Of a DNA stretch of 64,000 bases, positions 25,701-32,885 are shown one piece after another. The translations under genes and the position numbers were made by a program. The notes under the pieces are model-generated. The model saw only the letters and a program-made list of their open reading frames with translations, was not told the DNA's origin and searched no databases. Positions within the stretch are counted from its first letter, which is position 1. Every line of letters starts with the position of its first letter. Source of the stretch: Cupriavidus necator A5-1 (GTDB lineage Bacteria > Pseudomonadota > Gammaproteobacteria > Burkholderiales > Burkholderiaceae); contig NZ_JQLI01000008.1 of the NCBI RefSeq assembly GCF_000744095.1, positions 2,418,001 to 2,482,000 of the forward strand, given 5' to 3'.

Positions 25701-28264
25701 GGCAGGACAGTCGCCAGCGGCGCCGCGGGCCAGGGCAAGAACCAGCACAGCACCAGACTCAGGAGCAACAAGGGCGCGAGCAGCGAGCGGCGCAGGTTGT
25801 CCAGCATCTTCCAGCGGCCGATGGCCGGTACCGCGTGTATGCCTTTGTGGTGCCCGAAGATCCAGCCTAGCAGTTGCCAGTCGCCGCGCGTCCACCGATG
25901 CTGTCGCCTGGCCGCCACGTCGTAGCGCGGAGGAAACTCCTCCACCACCTCGACGTCGGAGGCCAGCCCGGCACGGGCGAACACCCCTTCGAACAGGTCA
26001 TGGCTGAGCAGCGCGTTCTCCGGGACCCGGCCGCTGAGCGCGGCTTCAAAAGCATCGACATCATAGATGCCCTTGCCCGTAAAAGATCCCTCGCCAAAGA
26101 GATCCTGGTAGACGTCGGAGGCGGCCGCCGCGTAGGGGTCGATGCCGCCCGGCCCGGAGAAAATCCGCTGGAAGAGCGACCCCTCACGGCCGATCGGCAG
26201 CGAAGGCGTGACACGCGGCTGGAGAATGCCGTAGCCGCCCACGACGCGCTGCCGGGCCGCATCGAACCGTGGCCGGTTCAGCGGATGGGCCATCTTGCCG
26301 ATCAGCCGCAGCGCGGCGTCGCGTGGCAGCCGCGTGTCGGCGTCGAGCGTGATGACGTAGCGCACGCCGGCCGGCACCTGCGGCGCCTGACCATCGACGG
26401 CGACGTAGCTCGTGTCGGTCGCGCCGCGCAGCAGCCGGTTCAGCTCGAGCAGCTTGCCGCGTTTGCGCTCCCATCCCATCCACCGGCCTTGCGCGGCATT
26501 GAAGAGGCGCCGGCGGTGAAGCAGCAGAAAGCGGTCGCCGGCCGGACCCGGGCCATGGCGTTGGTTCAGCCGGGCGATCGCCGCGCTGGCGACGGCAAGC
26601 AGGTGGGCGTCGGCAGGCAGCACCTCCTGGTCCGCGTCGACGCCATCGGTCAGCAAGGCAAAGCTCAGGTCGCCGCCTGCGCCGGCGAGGTGATGCACCT
26701 CCAGCCGCTCGATCTGCTCGCTCAGGTCGGCCTCGCCGGTCAGCAGGGTTGGCACGACCACCAGCGTGCGCAGGGAGGGCGGAACGCCCGCCTTGAGCTC
26801 CAGGCCGGGCAGGATCGTCGCACCCAGTCGCCCGGCAAGCGCGCGGTTGACCAGCGTTGCAGCGACCTCGCTGGCCGGTACGATCCAGATCAGGCCCAGC
26901 AGGACAAGCCAGCCGGGCGCCAGGCTGGCAGCCGGCAAGATCCATAGCGCGAACGCCAGCAGGCCGGCCGTGGCGAGCAGGAGTGCGCCGACGTAGCCGC
27001 CGATGCCCAGTTGCTTGCTGAAGCGGCTGATCCACAGGCGGGGCGGGGCGCGAAACCCGATGGCTCGTTCGAGCGCGCAGCGGCCGGGGCCGATCAGGTG
27101 ATAGCCCGGATCGGCTTGGTGACCGGCCTCGGTCGCGTCGACCCTATCGTCCACCTCACCCGCTGAGGACGCCGGCATTGGCGTGGCGCTGAGCGCCAGA
27201 TCGGCAACCCTGAGTTCCGGGCACGAGGCACCGCGCGCGAGTTCCTCGATTGCGTTGCGGTACAGGTTGCGGGTCGGGAAATCCATCCCGGCAAAGGCGC
27301 TGCCCGCGCGCAGCCGCGCGTCGACCAGGCTGACGCTCTCGAACCACTCGGCCCAGTCGATATCGGACATCAGCCGCATGCTCGTGATGATGTTGCGCAC
27401 CGTCACGTTGGAGGCGCCTTGCCGCTGCTGCGCGTGCAGCACCACCTCATCGACCGAAGTGCCCTGCAGCCCGAGGCGCTTCTCAAGCCAGCCCAGTGCC
27501 GGCATGGTTCTCGGGTCCTGGTCGCGCAGGCGCCTGGCGAGTTGCGCGGCGAACAACTCGGACAGCGGCGCAGCGGGGCGTGCGGCAATATCGGTTTCGA
27601 GTGCCGTGCGGGCGCCCCCTGTGGCCAGCAGCCGCACGGCCAGCGCATCCGCATCGGCGCGGGCAACCCGGCCGGCGGTGATCTGCCCGGTGAGCCTGCG
27701 CAGGTTCTCGACCAGGACAATGCGCAGCGTGATCGCAACCGCCCACAACTCACCGATCGTCAGCGGCTGGACGCGCTGATAGGCGGCGATAAAGCGGCGC
27801 AGGATGTCGGGGTCGAGGTAGCTGTCAGTGTGGGCGACAAAGGCCCAGGCCACCCCGAAAACGCGCGGATAGCCAGCGAATGGCCCGTCGGCGAGCTTGG
27901 GCAACTGGCGATAGTAGCCGGGGGACAGGTCGTCCCGGATCTCGCGGATCTGCTCCTCGACGATGTGATAGTTGTCGAGTAGCCATTCCGCCGCCGGCGC
28001 CACCTCGGCGCCGCCTTCCACCTCGGCAGCGCTCGCCCGATAGGCGGCCAGCAGGACAGTCGCATTGTCGCTGAGCCGGCTGCGCAGGGATGGCACGCGT
28101 GGCGGCGATGCGGTCACCGGCTGGGCGGCGGCGAGGCTTTGCGCGTGCTGCTCCAGCCGTTCGATGCCGAACAACTCCTCTCGTACCGGCGCCATGCTGT
28201 CCCATGGTGGCAGCACGGAGGGCGCGCCAGATGCGTGCAGCAGGAATGAGAGGTTCAGGTTCAT
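19718..28264 (-). CDS. ndvB: Cyclic beta-1,2-glucan synthase (NdvB/ChvB/Cgs type)
   Basis: A 2,848-residue inner-membrane protein, close to the length of Brucella Cgs. It has an N-terminal cytoplasmic region, membrane segments around residues 430-490, a glycosyltransferase-84-type domain with the DxD motif in YVITLDADTRLPRDAALRLI (about residue 640), further membrane segments near 820-870 and 950-1020, a glucoamylase-like domain (RTSPTNIGLYLLSAIAARDF; AHHQGMTIVAIANAL) and a C-terminal GH94 phosphorylase-like domain with GGDWNDGMNLVG (about residue 2530). The enzyme starts, elongates and cyclises periplasmic beta-1,2-glucan from UDP-glucose, used in osmoadaptation and host interaction. The ATG at 28264 is preferred over a TTG at 28294. 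It is preceded by a leader terminator. Confidence 0.95.
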   Translation of the reverse strand: MNLNLSFLLHASGAPSVLPPWDSMAPVREELFGIERLEQHAQSLAAAQPVTASPPRVPSLRSRLSDNATVLLAAYRASAAEVEGGAEVAPAAEWLLDNYHIVEEQIREIRDDLSPGYYRQLPKLADGPFAGYPRVFGVAWAFVAHTDSYLDPDILRRFIAAYQRVQPLTIGELWAVAITLRIVLVENLRRLTGQITAGRVARADADALAVRLLATGGARTALETDIAARPAAPLSELFAAQLARRLRDQDPRTMPALGWLEKRLGLQGTSVDEVVLHAQQRQGASNVTVRNIITSMRLMSDIDWAEWFESVSLVDARLRAGSAFAGMDFPTRNLYRNAIEELARGASCPELRVADLALSATPMPASSAGEVDDRVDATEAGHQADPGYHLIGPGRCALERAIGFRAPPRLWISRFSKQLGIGGYVGALLLATAGLLAFALWILPAASLAPGWLVLLGLIWIVPASEVAATLVNRALAGRLGATILPGLELKAGVPPSLRTLVVVPTLLTGEADLSEQIERLEVHHLAGAGGDLSFALLTDGVDADQEVLPADAHLLAVASAAIARLNQRHGPGPAGDRFLLLHRRRLFNAAQGRWMGWERKRGKLLELNRLLRGATDTSYVAVDGQAPQVPAGVRYVITLDADTRLPRDAALRLIGKMAHPLNRPRFDAARQRVVGGYGILQPRVTPSLPIGREGSLFQRIFSGPGGIDPYAAAASDVYQDLFGEGSFTGKGIYDVDAFEAALSGRVPENALLSHDLFEGVFARAGLASDVEVVEEFPPRYDVAARRQHRWTRGDWQLLGWIFGHHKGIHAVPAIGRWKMLDNLRRSLLAPLLLLSLVLCWFLPWPAAPLATVLPLAAIAIPAVLPGILSGLRHRSGMRLRNHVQALLADLRLAATQTLLGLAFVPDQAWRTGDAIARTLARLVYTHRHLLDWTTAAQSATRPRLDLAGFYRLMAGGTLLALSMAAAGVGLLPSSLPLVLPFALLWLTAPALALWTSRAPAVARRLALPAADALALRLTARRTWRFFETFVTPADNMLPPDNFQETPRPVVAHRTSPTNIGLYLLSAIAARDFGWAGTTETVERMEAAFAAMRKLPRYRGHFHNWYETLGLQALHPAYVSSVDSGNLAAHLIVVANACEEWTTSPAPDPCHGLADTARLASEALAALPLAHSASGRQLGGLLAEIDTMLAGSLDMAAGTRAPALWGLTEKVVTLAHDIEPAAADDTVADLAFWASALQRTVTEHERDQLQQAEAPQALAARLTALAHTARELALAMDFAFLLDPARKLLSIGYSLADNRPDVSCYDLLASEARLASLFAIAKGDVSTPHWFRLGRMATPLGKGSALISWSGSMFEYLMPSLVMRAPAGSLLEQTARLVVARQQGYGQSLGIPWGVSESAYNARDREFTYQYSNFGVPGLGLKRGLSENAVIAPYATGLAAMVDPQAARDNYRRLAELGALGRYGFYEALDYTRARLAEGETVAIVRSFMAHHQGMTIVAIANALDDGRMRGRFHREPMIQACELLLQERMPRNVAVAHPRAEEVKVSAAAVQPQDAAVRRFTAPATANPVTHLLSNGRYTVMLTTTGMGYSRWRDLAVTRWREDATRDDSGSFIFLRDTQSGTTWSASAQMAADGERAGEVVFAEDCAEFVRHDGSLTTILEVLVSGEDDGEVRRVSLVNNGRRPREIELTSYAEVVLAARASYDAHPAFSRMFIQTAHLPESGALTATRRLRSPEEPPVWAAHFSVVEGDLVADPQYESDRARFLKDGRTPAACAVVSAGLPLSNTVGTVLDPIFSLRQRVRIAPGGSARVAFWTVVASSRAGLLDLIDKHQDRNAFDRAKTLAWTQAQVELRHLDVDAAEAADFQRLAAPLLYADARFRAPPDAILRGAGPQSGLWPLAISGDLPVVLLRIDEIEDIVQVRQLLRAHEYWRMKGLGVDLVIVNERASSYIQDLQMAIETTVRSSHSQSQTGEEAVRGSVYTLRADMMTPEARALLQSVARVALIARRGSIADQLARLPGVAAPLAVPARRRQRAPPSLPSVPAQPGLEFFNGLGGFDQDGREYVVVQNAERSTPAPWINVIANPGFGFHASASGSGCTWAENSRDNQLTPWSNDAVADPCGEAIYIRDEDSLQIWSATALPIRDQGTYTARHGHGYSCFAHEADGIALSLLQYVALDDPIKISRLTLRNLSGTPRRLSVTAYTEWVLGTSRGASAPFITTAPDQATGAILVRNPWSTAFAGRVAFADLGGRQSAWTADRTEFLGRNGGTDAPAVLLGKAPLSGTTGAGLDPCTALQCKVELPPGETVEVVSFIGQCASADEASALIARYRQADLDATLATVTRHWQRLLGAVQVSTPDRAMDIMLNGWLLYQTLACRIWARAAFYQASGAYGFRDQLQDHMALTLASPDATRRHLLRAAGRQFVEGDVQHWWLPHSGQGVRTRISDDRVWLAFATASYIASSDDTDVLDEMVPFLEGQLLGPTEADAFFQPMVSDVSASLFEHCARGIDGCIAHTGEHGLPLIGGGDWNDGMNLVGAGGKGESVWLGWLLASTLAMFAPLAQTRDAGRANRWRAHAALLRDALERAAWDGDWYCRATFDNGTWLGSKEREECRIDAIAQSWAVLSGAADPTRARAAMASVEKYLVRRADGLALLFTPPFDKGALDPGYIKGYPPGLRENGGQYSHAAMWAVLAFARLGAADKAVELFSLLNPINQALTPVAVERYKVEPYVVAGDVYSVEPHIGRGGWTWYTGAAGLMYRAGVEGILGIRIEGGRLVVAPCIPASWPGFKATVNVASTRYEINVETSLHRASGVSQAILDGVSIPCKDGQASVPLDGGEHTLLVLV

Positions 28265-28292
28265 GGACGGGACATTCCTCGGTTCGGGAAGC

Positions 28293-28344
28293 AAAAAAAC
28301 GCCGTGGCACCATTGTTGCCGCGGGAACTTTCGTCAGCCACGGC
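28293..28344 (-). terminator. Leader terminator (possible attenuator) of the glucan synthase gene
   Basis: Read on the minus strand, GCCGTGGC (28344-28337) pairs perfectly with GCCACGGC (28308-28301), and one base later comes T7 (28299-28293). The loop holds a further weak hairpin (GTTCCCGCGG/GCAAC). The element lies 29 bp before the ATG at 28264, and no minus-strand gene ends upstream of it: the next gene, at 28664, points the other way. So it can only act in the 5' leader of the glucan synthase mRNA. Confidence 0.65.
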
Positions 28345-28663
28345 CTTATTTCACGACGCTTGAAGGAGGCGCACCGCTGTGAAATATGAGCCAGGGTGCG
28401 GAGGAATGCCGTCCGCAGGCGTACGGATCGGGGCATTTATTCCATTGCAGTCAGATTTCCCGAGCGGGCAGGGCGGAACCCGAGCGTGCGAATCCGATGA
28501 CGTGCGCGTGACTTCGGCGCACGCTTTCCCGGCATTTGCCTAGTCGACCGGCCGACCTATATTTGGAAAGGCAAGTGATCCTCTACCGTCCCGTGGTCAG
28601 ACTCCAGACCTGGGCAAGGTCGACTTCACTGATATCAAGCTGTCTGACCGGTGAGATGCAGTC
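28345..28663. other. Divergent promoter region, glucan synthase / Crp-Fnr
   Basis: This 319-bp stretch between the leader terminator and the Crp/Fnr gene holds no gene. It must carry the leftward promoter for the giant synthase gene and the rightward promoter for the regulator. I see no consensus sigma-70 pair and no clear Fnr-type TTGAT-N4-ATCAA box. Confidence 0.5.
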
Positions 28664-29383
28664 ATGAGTGTCACGCACGATCCGAAGTCCAATCACCTTC
28701 TCGCCGCGCTGCCAGCCGTCGACTGGGAGCGCCTCGCACCCCACCTGACGCTGGTGGAGCTACCGCTGGGCCATGTGGTGTATGAGTCAGGAGATCAACA
28801 AGGCTACGTCTACTTCCCGACCAATTCGATCATTTCGCTGCTGTACGTGATGGAAGACGGCGCGTCCGCCGAGATCGCAATCGTGGGCAATGAGGGGATG
28901 GTTGGGATTGCGATCTTCATGGGGGGCGAAACGACCCCGAGCCGCGCCATCGTGCAAAGCGCCGGGCATGGATACCGCCTGAGCGCAACGATCCTGAAGC
29001 AGGAGTTCGTACGGGGCGGATCTCTGCAGCGCCTGTTGCTCCGCTATACGCAGGCGCTCATTACGCAGATGGCGCAAACCGCTGTATGCAATCGCCATCA
29101 CTCCATCGACCAGCAACTATGCCGATGGCTGCTGCTGAGCATCGACCGGCTGCCCTCCAACGAGTTGACGATGACGCAGGAACTCATTGCCAACATGCTG
29201 GGGGTGCGGCGCTCCGGCGTGACCGAGGCCGCCTTGAAGCTCCAGGCCGCGGGCCTGATCCGCTACAGCCATGGGCATATTGCTGTACTCGACCGGATTG
29301 GCTTGGAAGAACGAGTATGCGAGTGTTACGCCGTCGTGAAGCGAGAGTTCGATCGCTTGCTGCCTGATCTGTCGGCGCCTTGA
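28664..29383 (+). CDS. Crp/Fnr family transcriptional regulator
   Basis: A 239-residue regulator. Residues about 20-120 form a cyclic-nucleotide-binding-like beta-barrel (LPLGHVVYESGDQQGYVYFP; SAEIAIVGNEGMVGIAIFMG), and the C-terminus has a Crp-type winged helix (LTMTQELIANMLGVRRSGVT, recognition helix RRSGVTEAALKLQ). It lacks the N-terminal cysteine cluster of Fnr, so it is not an iron-sulfur oxygen sensor. It is divergent from the cyclic glucan synthase and may control it. Confidence 0.92.
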   Translation: MSVTHDPKSNHLLAALPAVDWERLAPHLTLVELPLGHVVYESGDQQGYVYFPTNSIISLLYVMEDGASAEIAIVGNEGMVGIAIFMGGETTPSRAIVQSAGHGYRLSATILKQEFVRGGSLQRLLLRYTQALITQMAQTAVCNRHHSIDQQLCRWLLLSIDRLPSNELTMTQELIANMLGVRRSGVTEAALKLQAAGLIRYSHGHIAVLDRIGLEERVCECYAVVKREFDRLLPDLSAP

Positions 29384-29435
29384 AGTGCAAAGGTTGGGGC
29401 ACCTGGCACGCCGTTCTGCCTGCCAGCCGCCGCCA

Positions 29436-29687
29436 CTACGAAATGGTGTAGGTATTGCGCGCGCCCGGCGTGTATATATCCTGTGCCAGCAGCAATATCC
29501 GTTCGCGATGGAGGTCGAATGTGGCCAGAAGGGAAGCCTCTTCGAAAGCCATCTCCTGACTCAGGGAAAAAAGGATATTGTCAGAAACCTGGAATGCGAC
29601 TTCGCGGGCGTTGTCGTAGCCCCAGAAACATACACAGTGCCGCGCCGCATCGTAGCTACGGCTGGGATTGGGGAAATTCAGTGCCAT
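29436..29687 (-). CDS. DUF1488 family protein
   Basis: An 83-residue protein that opens MALNFPNPSRSYDAARHCVC and FWGYDNAREVAFQV, which is the DUF1488 pattern. The central segment SLSQEMAFEEASLLATFDLH and C-terminal RERILLLAQDIYTPGARNTY complete a short alpha-beta protein of unknown function. AGGAG precedes the ATG at 29687. It is convergent with the Crp/Fnr gene. A 14-bp tandem repeat lies 34 bp upstream of its start. Confidence 0.88.
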   Translation of the reverse strand: MALNFPNPSRSYDAARHCVCFWGYDNAREVAFQVSDNILFSLSQEMAFEEASLLATFDLHRERILLLAQDIYTPGARNTYTIS

Positions 29688-29720
29688 GGTGTACTCCTAC
29701 GATCCAGTGGTGTCGGGCGC

Positions 29721-29762
29721 TCCTTGACTACAGTTCCTTGACTACAGCTCCTTGACTACAGG
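29721..29762. repeat. Three tandem copies of a 14-bp unit
   Basis: TCCTTGACTACAG followed by T, C and G gives three head-to-tail 14-bp copies at 29721-29734, 29735-29748 and 29749-29762, identical except the last base. Each contains TTGACT, similar to a -35 hexamer. The block is upstream of the DUF1488 gene. It is the kind of short tandem array that varies in copy number by slippage. Confidence 0.9.
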
Positions 29763-30020
29763 TGTTCGCACGGTGGTGCCAACCCCAGTATGCGCCGTTT
29801 TCTTGATTCAAAGCGGGTTTCGACCACTCCGCGCGCTGGACGGCGCGGTAGACGCTAAGGCGTCGCAATGTCGTTACGTGCCTTTGCCGCGCCGGAATCA
29901 AGTGCCGTGATCTTTTTCAGCCTTGCGGCGTAGTCGCGCGTGTCCACCAGCGTACCGACACGCCTTGCTATTGGGCATATCTGTTTTTTTACGCACTCTG
30001 ATCTTGCGAAGGAGCCGGCG
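29763..30020. other. Intergenic region with a possible gene remnant
   Basis: There is no intact gene between the tandem repeat and the desaturase. On the minus strand, ending at a stop at 29855, a frame reads LVDTRDYAARLKKITALDSG then AAKARNDIATP with codon use like real genes, but it has no convincing start and runs back under the desaturase start. It may be the tail of a lost gene. Confidence 0.35.
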
Positions 30021-31199
30021 ATGCACCTTGGCCTGCTTAGTCTCCCCTGGTGGGGTTACGCACTTGTGACGCTGGGCTTGACCCACATCACCATCGCGTC
30101 GGTCACCATCTTCCTGCACCGTCACCAGGCCCACCGCGCCCTTGATCTGCATCCCATTGTCAGCCACTTCCTGCGCTTCTGGCTGTGGCTGACCACCGGC
30201 ATGGTGACCAGGGAGTGGGTGGCGATCCATCGCAAGCACCACGCCAAGTGCGAAACTCCGGAAGACCCGCACAGCCCGCAGTTCTACGGCATCAGGCGAG
30301 TGCTGCTGGAAGGTGCCGAACTCTATCGCAGCGAGGCCAGGAACGCTGCAACGCTGGAAAGGTATGGACATGGCACCCCTGACGACTGGATTGAGCGCAA
30401 TCTCTATGCGAAGCACGTCGGGCTAGGGATCGGCTTCATGCTGGCGATCGACCTGGTGCTGTTCGGCCCGATCGGACTGAGCATCTGGGCAGTGCAGATG
30501 CTGTGGGTGCCGTTCTTCGCCGCGGGCGTGATCAACGGCATCGGCCATTACTGGGGCTACCGCACGTATGCGCCGAATGACACTTCCACCAATATCGTGC
30601 CGTGGGGCATTCTGATCGGCGGCGAGGAGCTGCACAACAACCACCATGCCTACGTCACCTCAGCCAGGCTGTCCAGCAGGTGGTGGGAGTTTGACCTTGG
30701 TTGGATGTACATCCGTTTGCTGGTGACTCTCGGTCTTGCCAGGGTACGCAGGGTGGCGCCAAAGGTCCGCCTCAATCCGGACAGGGCAGGCTGCGACGCG
30801 CAGACCCTGCAGGCCATCACCACTCACCGCTACCATGTACTGGCCAGGTTCGCCAATACCCTGCAGCAAACCGCGTTGGAGGAAATTCGCACCCTGCGGG
30901 TGCGTGCGCTCCCGGGTCTGAATGAGGCCAATGCGCAGGAAGCGCTCAAGCATTGGCTGCAAAGGGAATGGGAGGCGCTACCGGAGCGTGAACGCGCAGT
31001 CCTGCACCAGGCACTGCATGCCAGCAAGTTGCTGCGCACGATCTATGCGATGCGCCAGGACCTTACCGCGTTGTGGAGCTGTCCCGCCAACTCGACCGAG
31101 CAAGTGGTCAAGCAGCTGGAAGACTGGTGCCGGCGCGCCGACGAAAGCGGCATTGATGCGCTGCGGGAGTTCTCCCGGAGGCTCCGCTGCTACGCCTGA
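30021..31199 (+). CDS. Membrane fatty-acid (acyl-CoA/acyl-lipid) desaturase
   Basis: A 392-residue protein. The ATG at 30021 follows AAGGAGCC. The three histidine boxes of stearoyl-CoA-type desaturases are present: H33-R-H-Q-A-H38, H70-R-K-H-H74 and H205-N-N-H-H209, which bind the di-iron centre, with hydrophobic segments between. A hydrophilic C-terminal extension of about 120 residues follows. The product would introduce a cis double bond (probably delta-9) and adjust membrane fluidity, which fits a neighbourhood of envelope and stress genes. Confidence 0.92.
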   Translation: MHLGLLSLPWWGYALVTLGLTHITIASVTIFLHRHQAHRALDLHPIVSHFLRFWLWLTTGMVTREWVAIHRKHHAKCETPEDPHSPQFYGIRRVLLEGAELYRSEARNAATLERYGHGTPDDWIERNLYAKHVGLGIGFMLAIDLVLFGPIGLSIWAVQMLWVPFFAAGVINGIGHYWGYRTYAPNDTSTNIVPWGILIGGEELHNNHHAYVTSARLSSRWWEFDLGWMYIRLLVTLGLARVRRVAPKVRLNPDRAGCDAQTLQAITTHRYHVLARFANTLQQTALEEIRTLRVRALPGLNEANAQEALKHWLQREWEALPERERAVLHQALHASKLLRTIYAMRQDLTALWSCPANSTEQVVKQLEDWCRRADESGIDALREFSRRLRCYA

Positions 31200-31824
31200 C
31201 CGTTGGGAAAAGATTTAGCGCGTTGTACGGAAGTGCGCCTGGTGAGATGCTGCTGAATGAGCCTTGGCGTATGTAGTTGCCTGGCCGGAATCGAGGTGCC
31301 CGCAGTTGACGGAGACAGCCTTGTCCGCCACACCCGGGTACGGCACCGTACCGACACAAACCAGGCGCATGCCTATCCTTATTGCAGATGTCGATCCCCA
31401 AAGAGTGGAGCCGGTGGATCCATTTGCGTCGACCGACGATAACGAGTGCTGATGATCCTTGGAAATAAGGAGCGGGTGGGGAGAGTAACCGAAAGCCAGT
31501 CAAGTGCAGCGCCGAGGCCCCAATTGCGGCTTGCATAGGCACACTGGACGATAGCGTCATGTTTCCACGCCCTCGGTCATGCCGGGGGCTTGTTCTTTGG
31601 GCGCGTCCGATCAATTTTCAGTCGCGGTGGGATTGTCCTCGGCGGGTCGGACAGGAGGCCCTGGTTGTACCACGCCGGCGAGTCCCGCAGACCAGCAGGC
31701 TAAGCCCCCCTGTGTCGCTATTGCGATAAGTCGGCGCATGCACTGCCATATAGTCGTCTTCAAATCGCTGACACCTGGCTCCAGCGGTTATACTCCGTGC
31801 TCCACAACTAACGGGTAATCAAAC
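31200..31824. other. 625-bp intergenic region
   Basis: No convincing gene is seen. Short frames here (for example a 27-codon one at 31369-31452) lack a Shine-Dalgarno. The region holds a 16-bp inverted repeat GGTACGG-CA-CCGTACC at 31337-31352, a terminator-like hairpin at 31569-31598, and a CTGACA/TATACT pair (31768-31773, 31789-31794, 15-bp spacer) that could be the promoter of the H1-like gene. Confidence 0.5.
31569..31598 (+). terminator. Intrinsic-terminator-like hairpin
   Basis: GCCCTCGG (31569-31576) pairs with CCGGGGGC (31582-31589) with one G-U pair and a 5-nt loop, followed by TTGTTCTTT. It lies 370 bp after the desaturase stop and 226 bp before the H1-like gene, so it may end a long 3' UTR or an unannotated transcript. 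Confidence 0.5.
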
Positions 31825-32283
31825 ATGGTCGCAGCAACCAAGGCAACTTCTCAGAAGAGCGCAGTCACCAAGAAAAAGCCTGCCGCAAAGAAGATGTCTG
31901 TTCCGACGAAAAAGGCCAGCGTGCTCGCACGTGAAGCCCAGGCAGCAAAGAAGCGCTTGCTGAAACTGCGCGCCGACACGAAGAAGGCAATCGAAGCGGC
32001 AAAGCGTGAGGTCGCCCAGGCAGTAGAAGCCGCAAAGGCCGCGCTGAGTTTTGAGAAGCAAGCCGCAAAGGACAAGCTCGCGGCGAAGAAGGCCAAGGCA
32101 GCCGGCGCCAGGAAGGCAGCGGGCAAGAAGGCCGCCGCCACGAAGGCGGCTCCGAAAAAAGCCGCTCCCAGTAAAGCCGCCGCGAAAGCTGCCCCGAAAA
32201 AGGCTGCGGTGAAATCGGCTACGACGAAGCGGGCTCCGGCGAAGAAAGCGGTTCCGCAGGGAACTGTAGCGACGCCGGCTTAA
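31825..32283 (+). CDS. Histone H1-like lysine/alanine-rich DNA-binding protein
   Basis: A 152-residue, strongly basic protein built mainly of K, A and P. Its centre (LAREAQAAKKRLLKLRADTK; AIEAAKREVAQAVEAAKAAL) looks like a long helix, and the C-terminal third is repeats of the AAKKAA/APKKA type. This composition is that of eukaryotic H1 tails and of bacterial H1-like proteins (Hc1, BpH1, AlgP), which condense DNA non-specifically. Repeat regions of such genes often vary in length. It precedes an H-NS gene, making a small nucleoid-protein locus. Confidence 0.85.
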   Translation: MVAATKATSQKSAVTKKKPAAKKMSVPTKKASVLAREAQAAKKRLLKLRADTKKAIEAAKREVAQAVEAAKAALSFEKQAAKDKLAAKKAKAAGARKAAGKKAAATKAAPKKAAPSKAAAKAAPKKAAVKSATTKRAPAKKAVPQGTVATPA

Positions 32284-32334
32284 TCCTGGCCTCGGCTGGT
32301 ACGGTACTTGGCCAGCCCGTCAATTGACGGAAGC

Positions 32335-32355
32335 GGGGCGCACAGGTTGCGCCCC
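32335..32355 (+). terminator. Strong hairpin after the H1-like gene
   Basis: GGGGCGCA pairs perfectly with TGCGCCCC around a 5-nt loop, 51 bp after the stop of the H1-like gene. There is no T run, so termination would need Rho; it may instead protect the 3' end. Confidence 0.45.
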
Positions 32356-32504
32356 AGGCCAATACGAGACCAAGCCATACGTCAACAAAACAGTAATCCG
32401 ATTTGAATCTCCGCCACCGTCTGAGCGTTAGAAAACGAATACCTTGCCGACCTACTTTGGAATGCGTGTAAGTCTATCGTGACCTAAAGATTGGAGGCGA
32501 AGAT

Positions 32505-32813
32505 ATGGCAACCTATAAAGAACTCATTGCTCAAAAGCAAGCTCTGGAAGCCCAGATCGAAGAGGCGCGCGCAACCGAGGTAGCGAGCGTGATCGACCAG
32601 ATTCGCGGCCTGATGGCTCAGTATGGTCTCTCGCCGGAAGACGTAGCGCCGCGGCGCCGTCGGGGGCACCCTGCAGCTGCCGCTTCCACGAAAAAGGAGC
32701 CGCTGCCGCCGAAGTATATGGATCCCAAGACTGGGAAGACCTGGTCGGGACGAGGCCGGGCGCCTTCGTGGCTTGGCAAACGACCCGAGCGTTTCCTCAT
32801 TCCGCAGGAATGA
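32505..32813 (+). CDS. H-NS family nucleoid protein
   Basis: A 102-residue protein with an N-terminal coiled-coil oligomerisation region (MATYKELIAQKQALEAQIEE) and the C-terminal H-NS DNA-binding domain (KYMDPKTGKTWSGRGRAPSW), including the RGR AT-hook-like loop that inserts in the minor groove. Betaproteobacterial genomes carry several such short paralogues (Bv3F/MvaT-like in role). GGAGG precedes the ATG. It would silence AT-rich, horizontally acquired DNA. It follows the H1-like gene by 221 bp. Confidence 0.93.
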   Translation: MATYKELIAQKQALEAQIEEARATEVASVIDQIRGLMAQYGLSPEDVAPRRRRGHPAAAASTKKEPLPPKYMDPKTGKTWSGRGRAPSWLGKRPERFLIPQE

Positions 32814-32885
32814 CCCGTCGACCGAAATAGCTCAATGGCGGCGCCTGCGAGGCGAGCGATCAACGTCGCCGCATATGCCGCCGAT

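Noticed and set aside
29721..29762. Tandem repeat as a CRISPR array
   Set aside because: The 14-bp units are directly adjacent with no spacers, and no cas genes are present.
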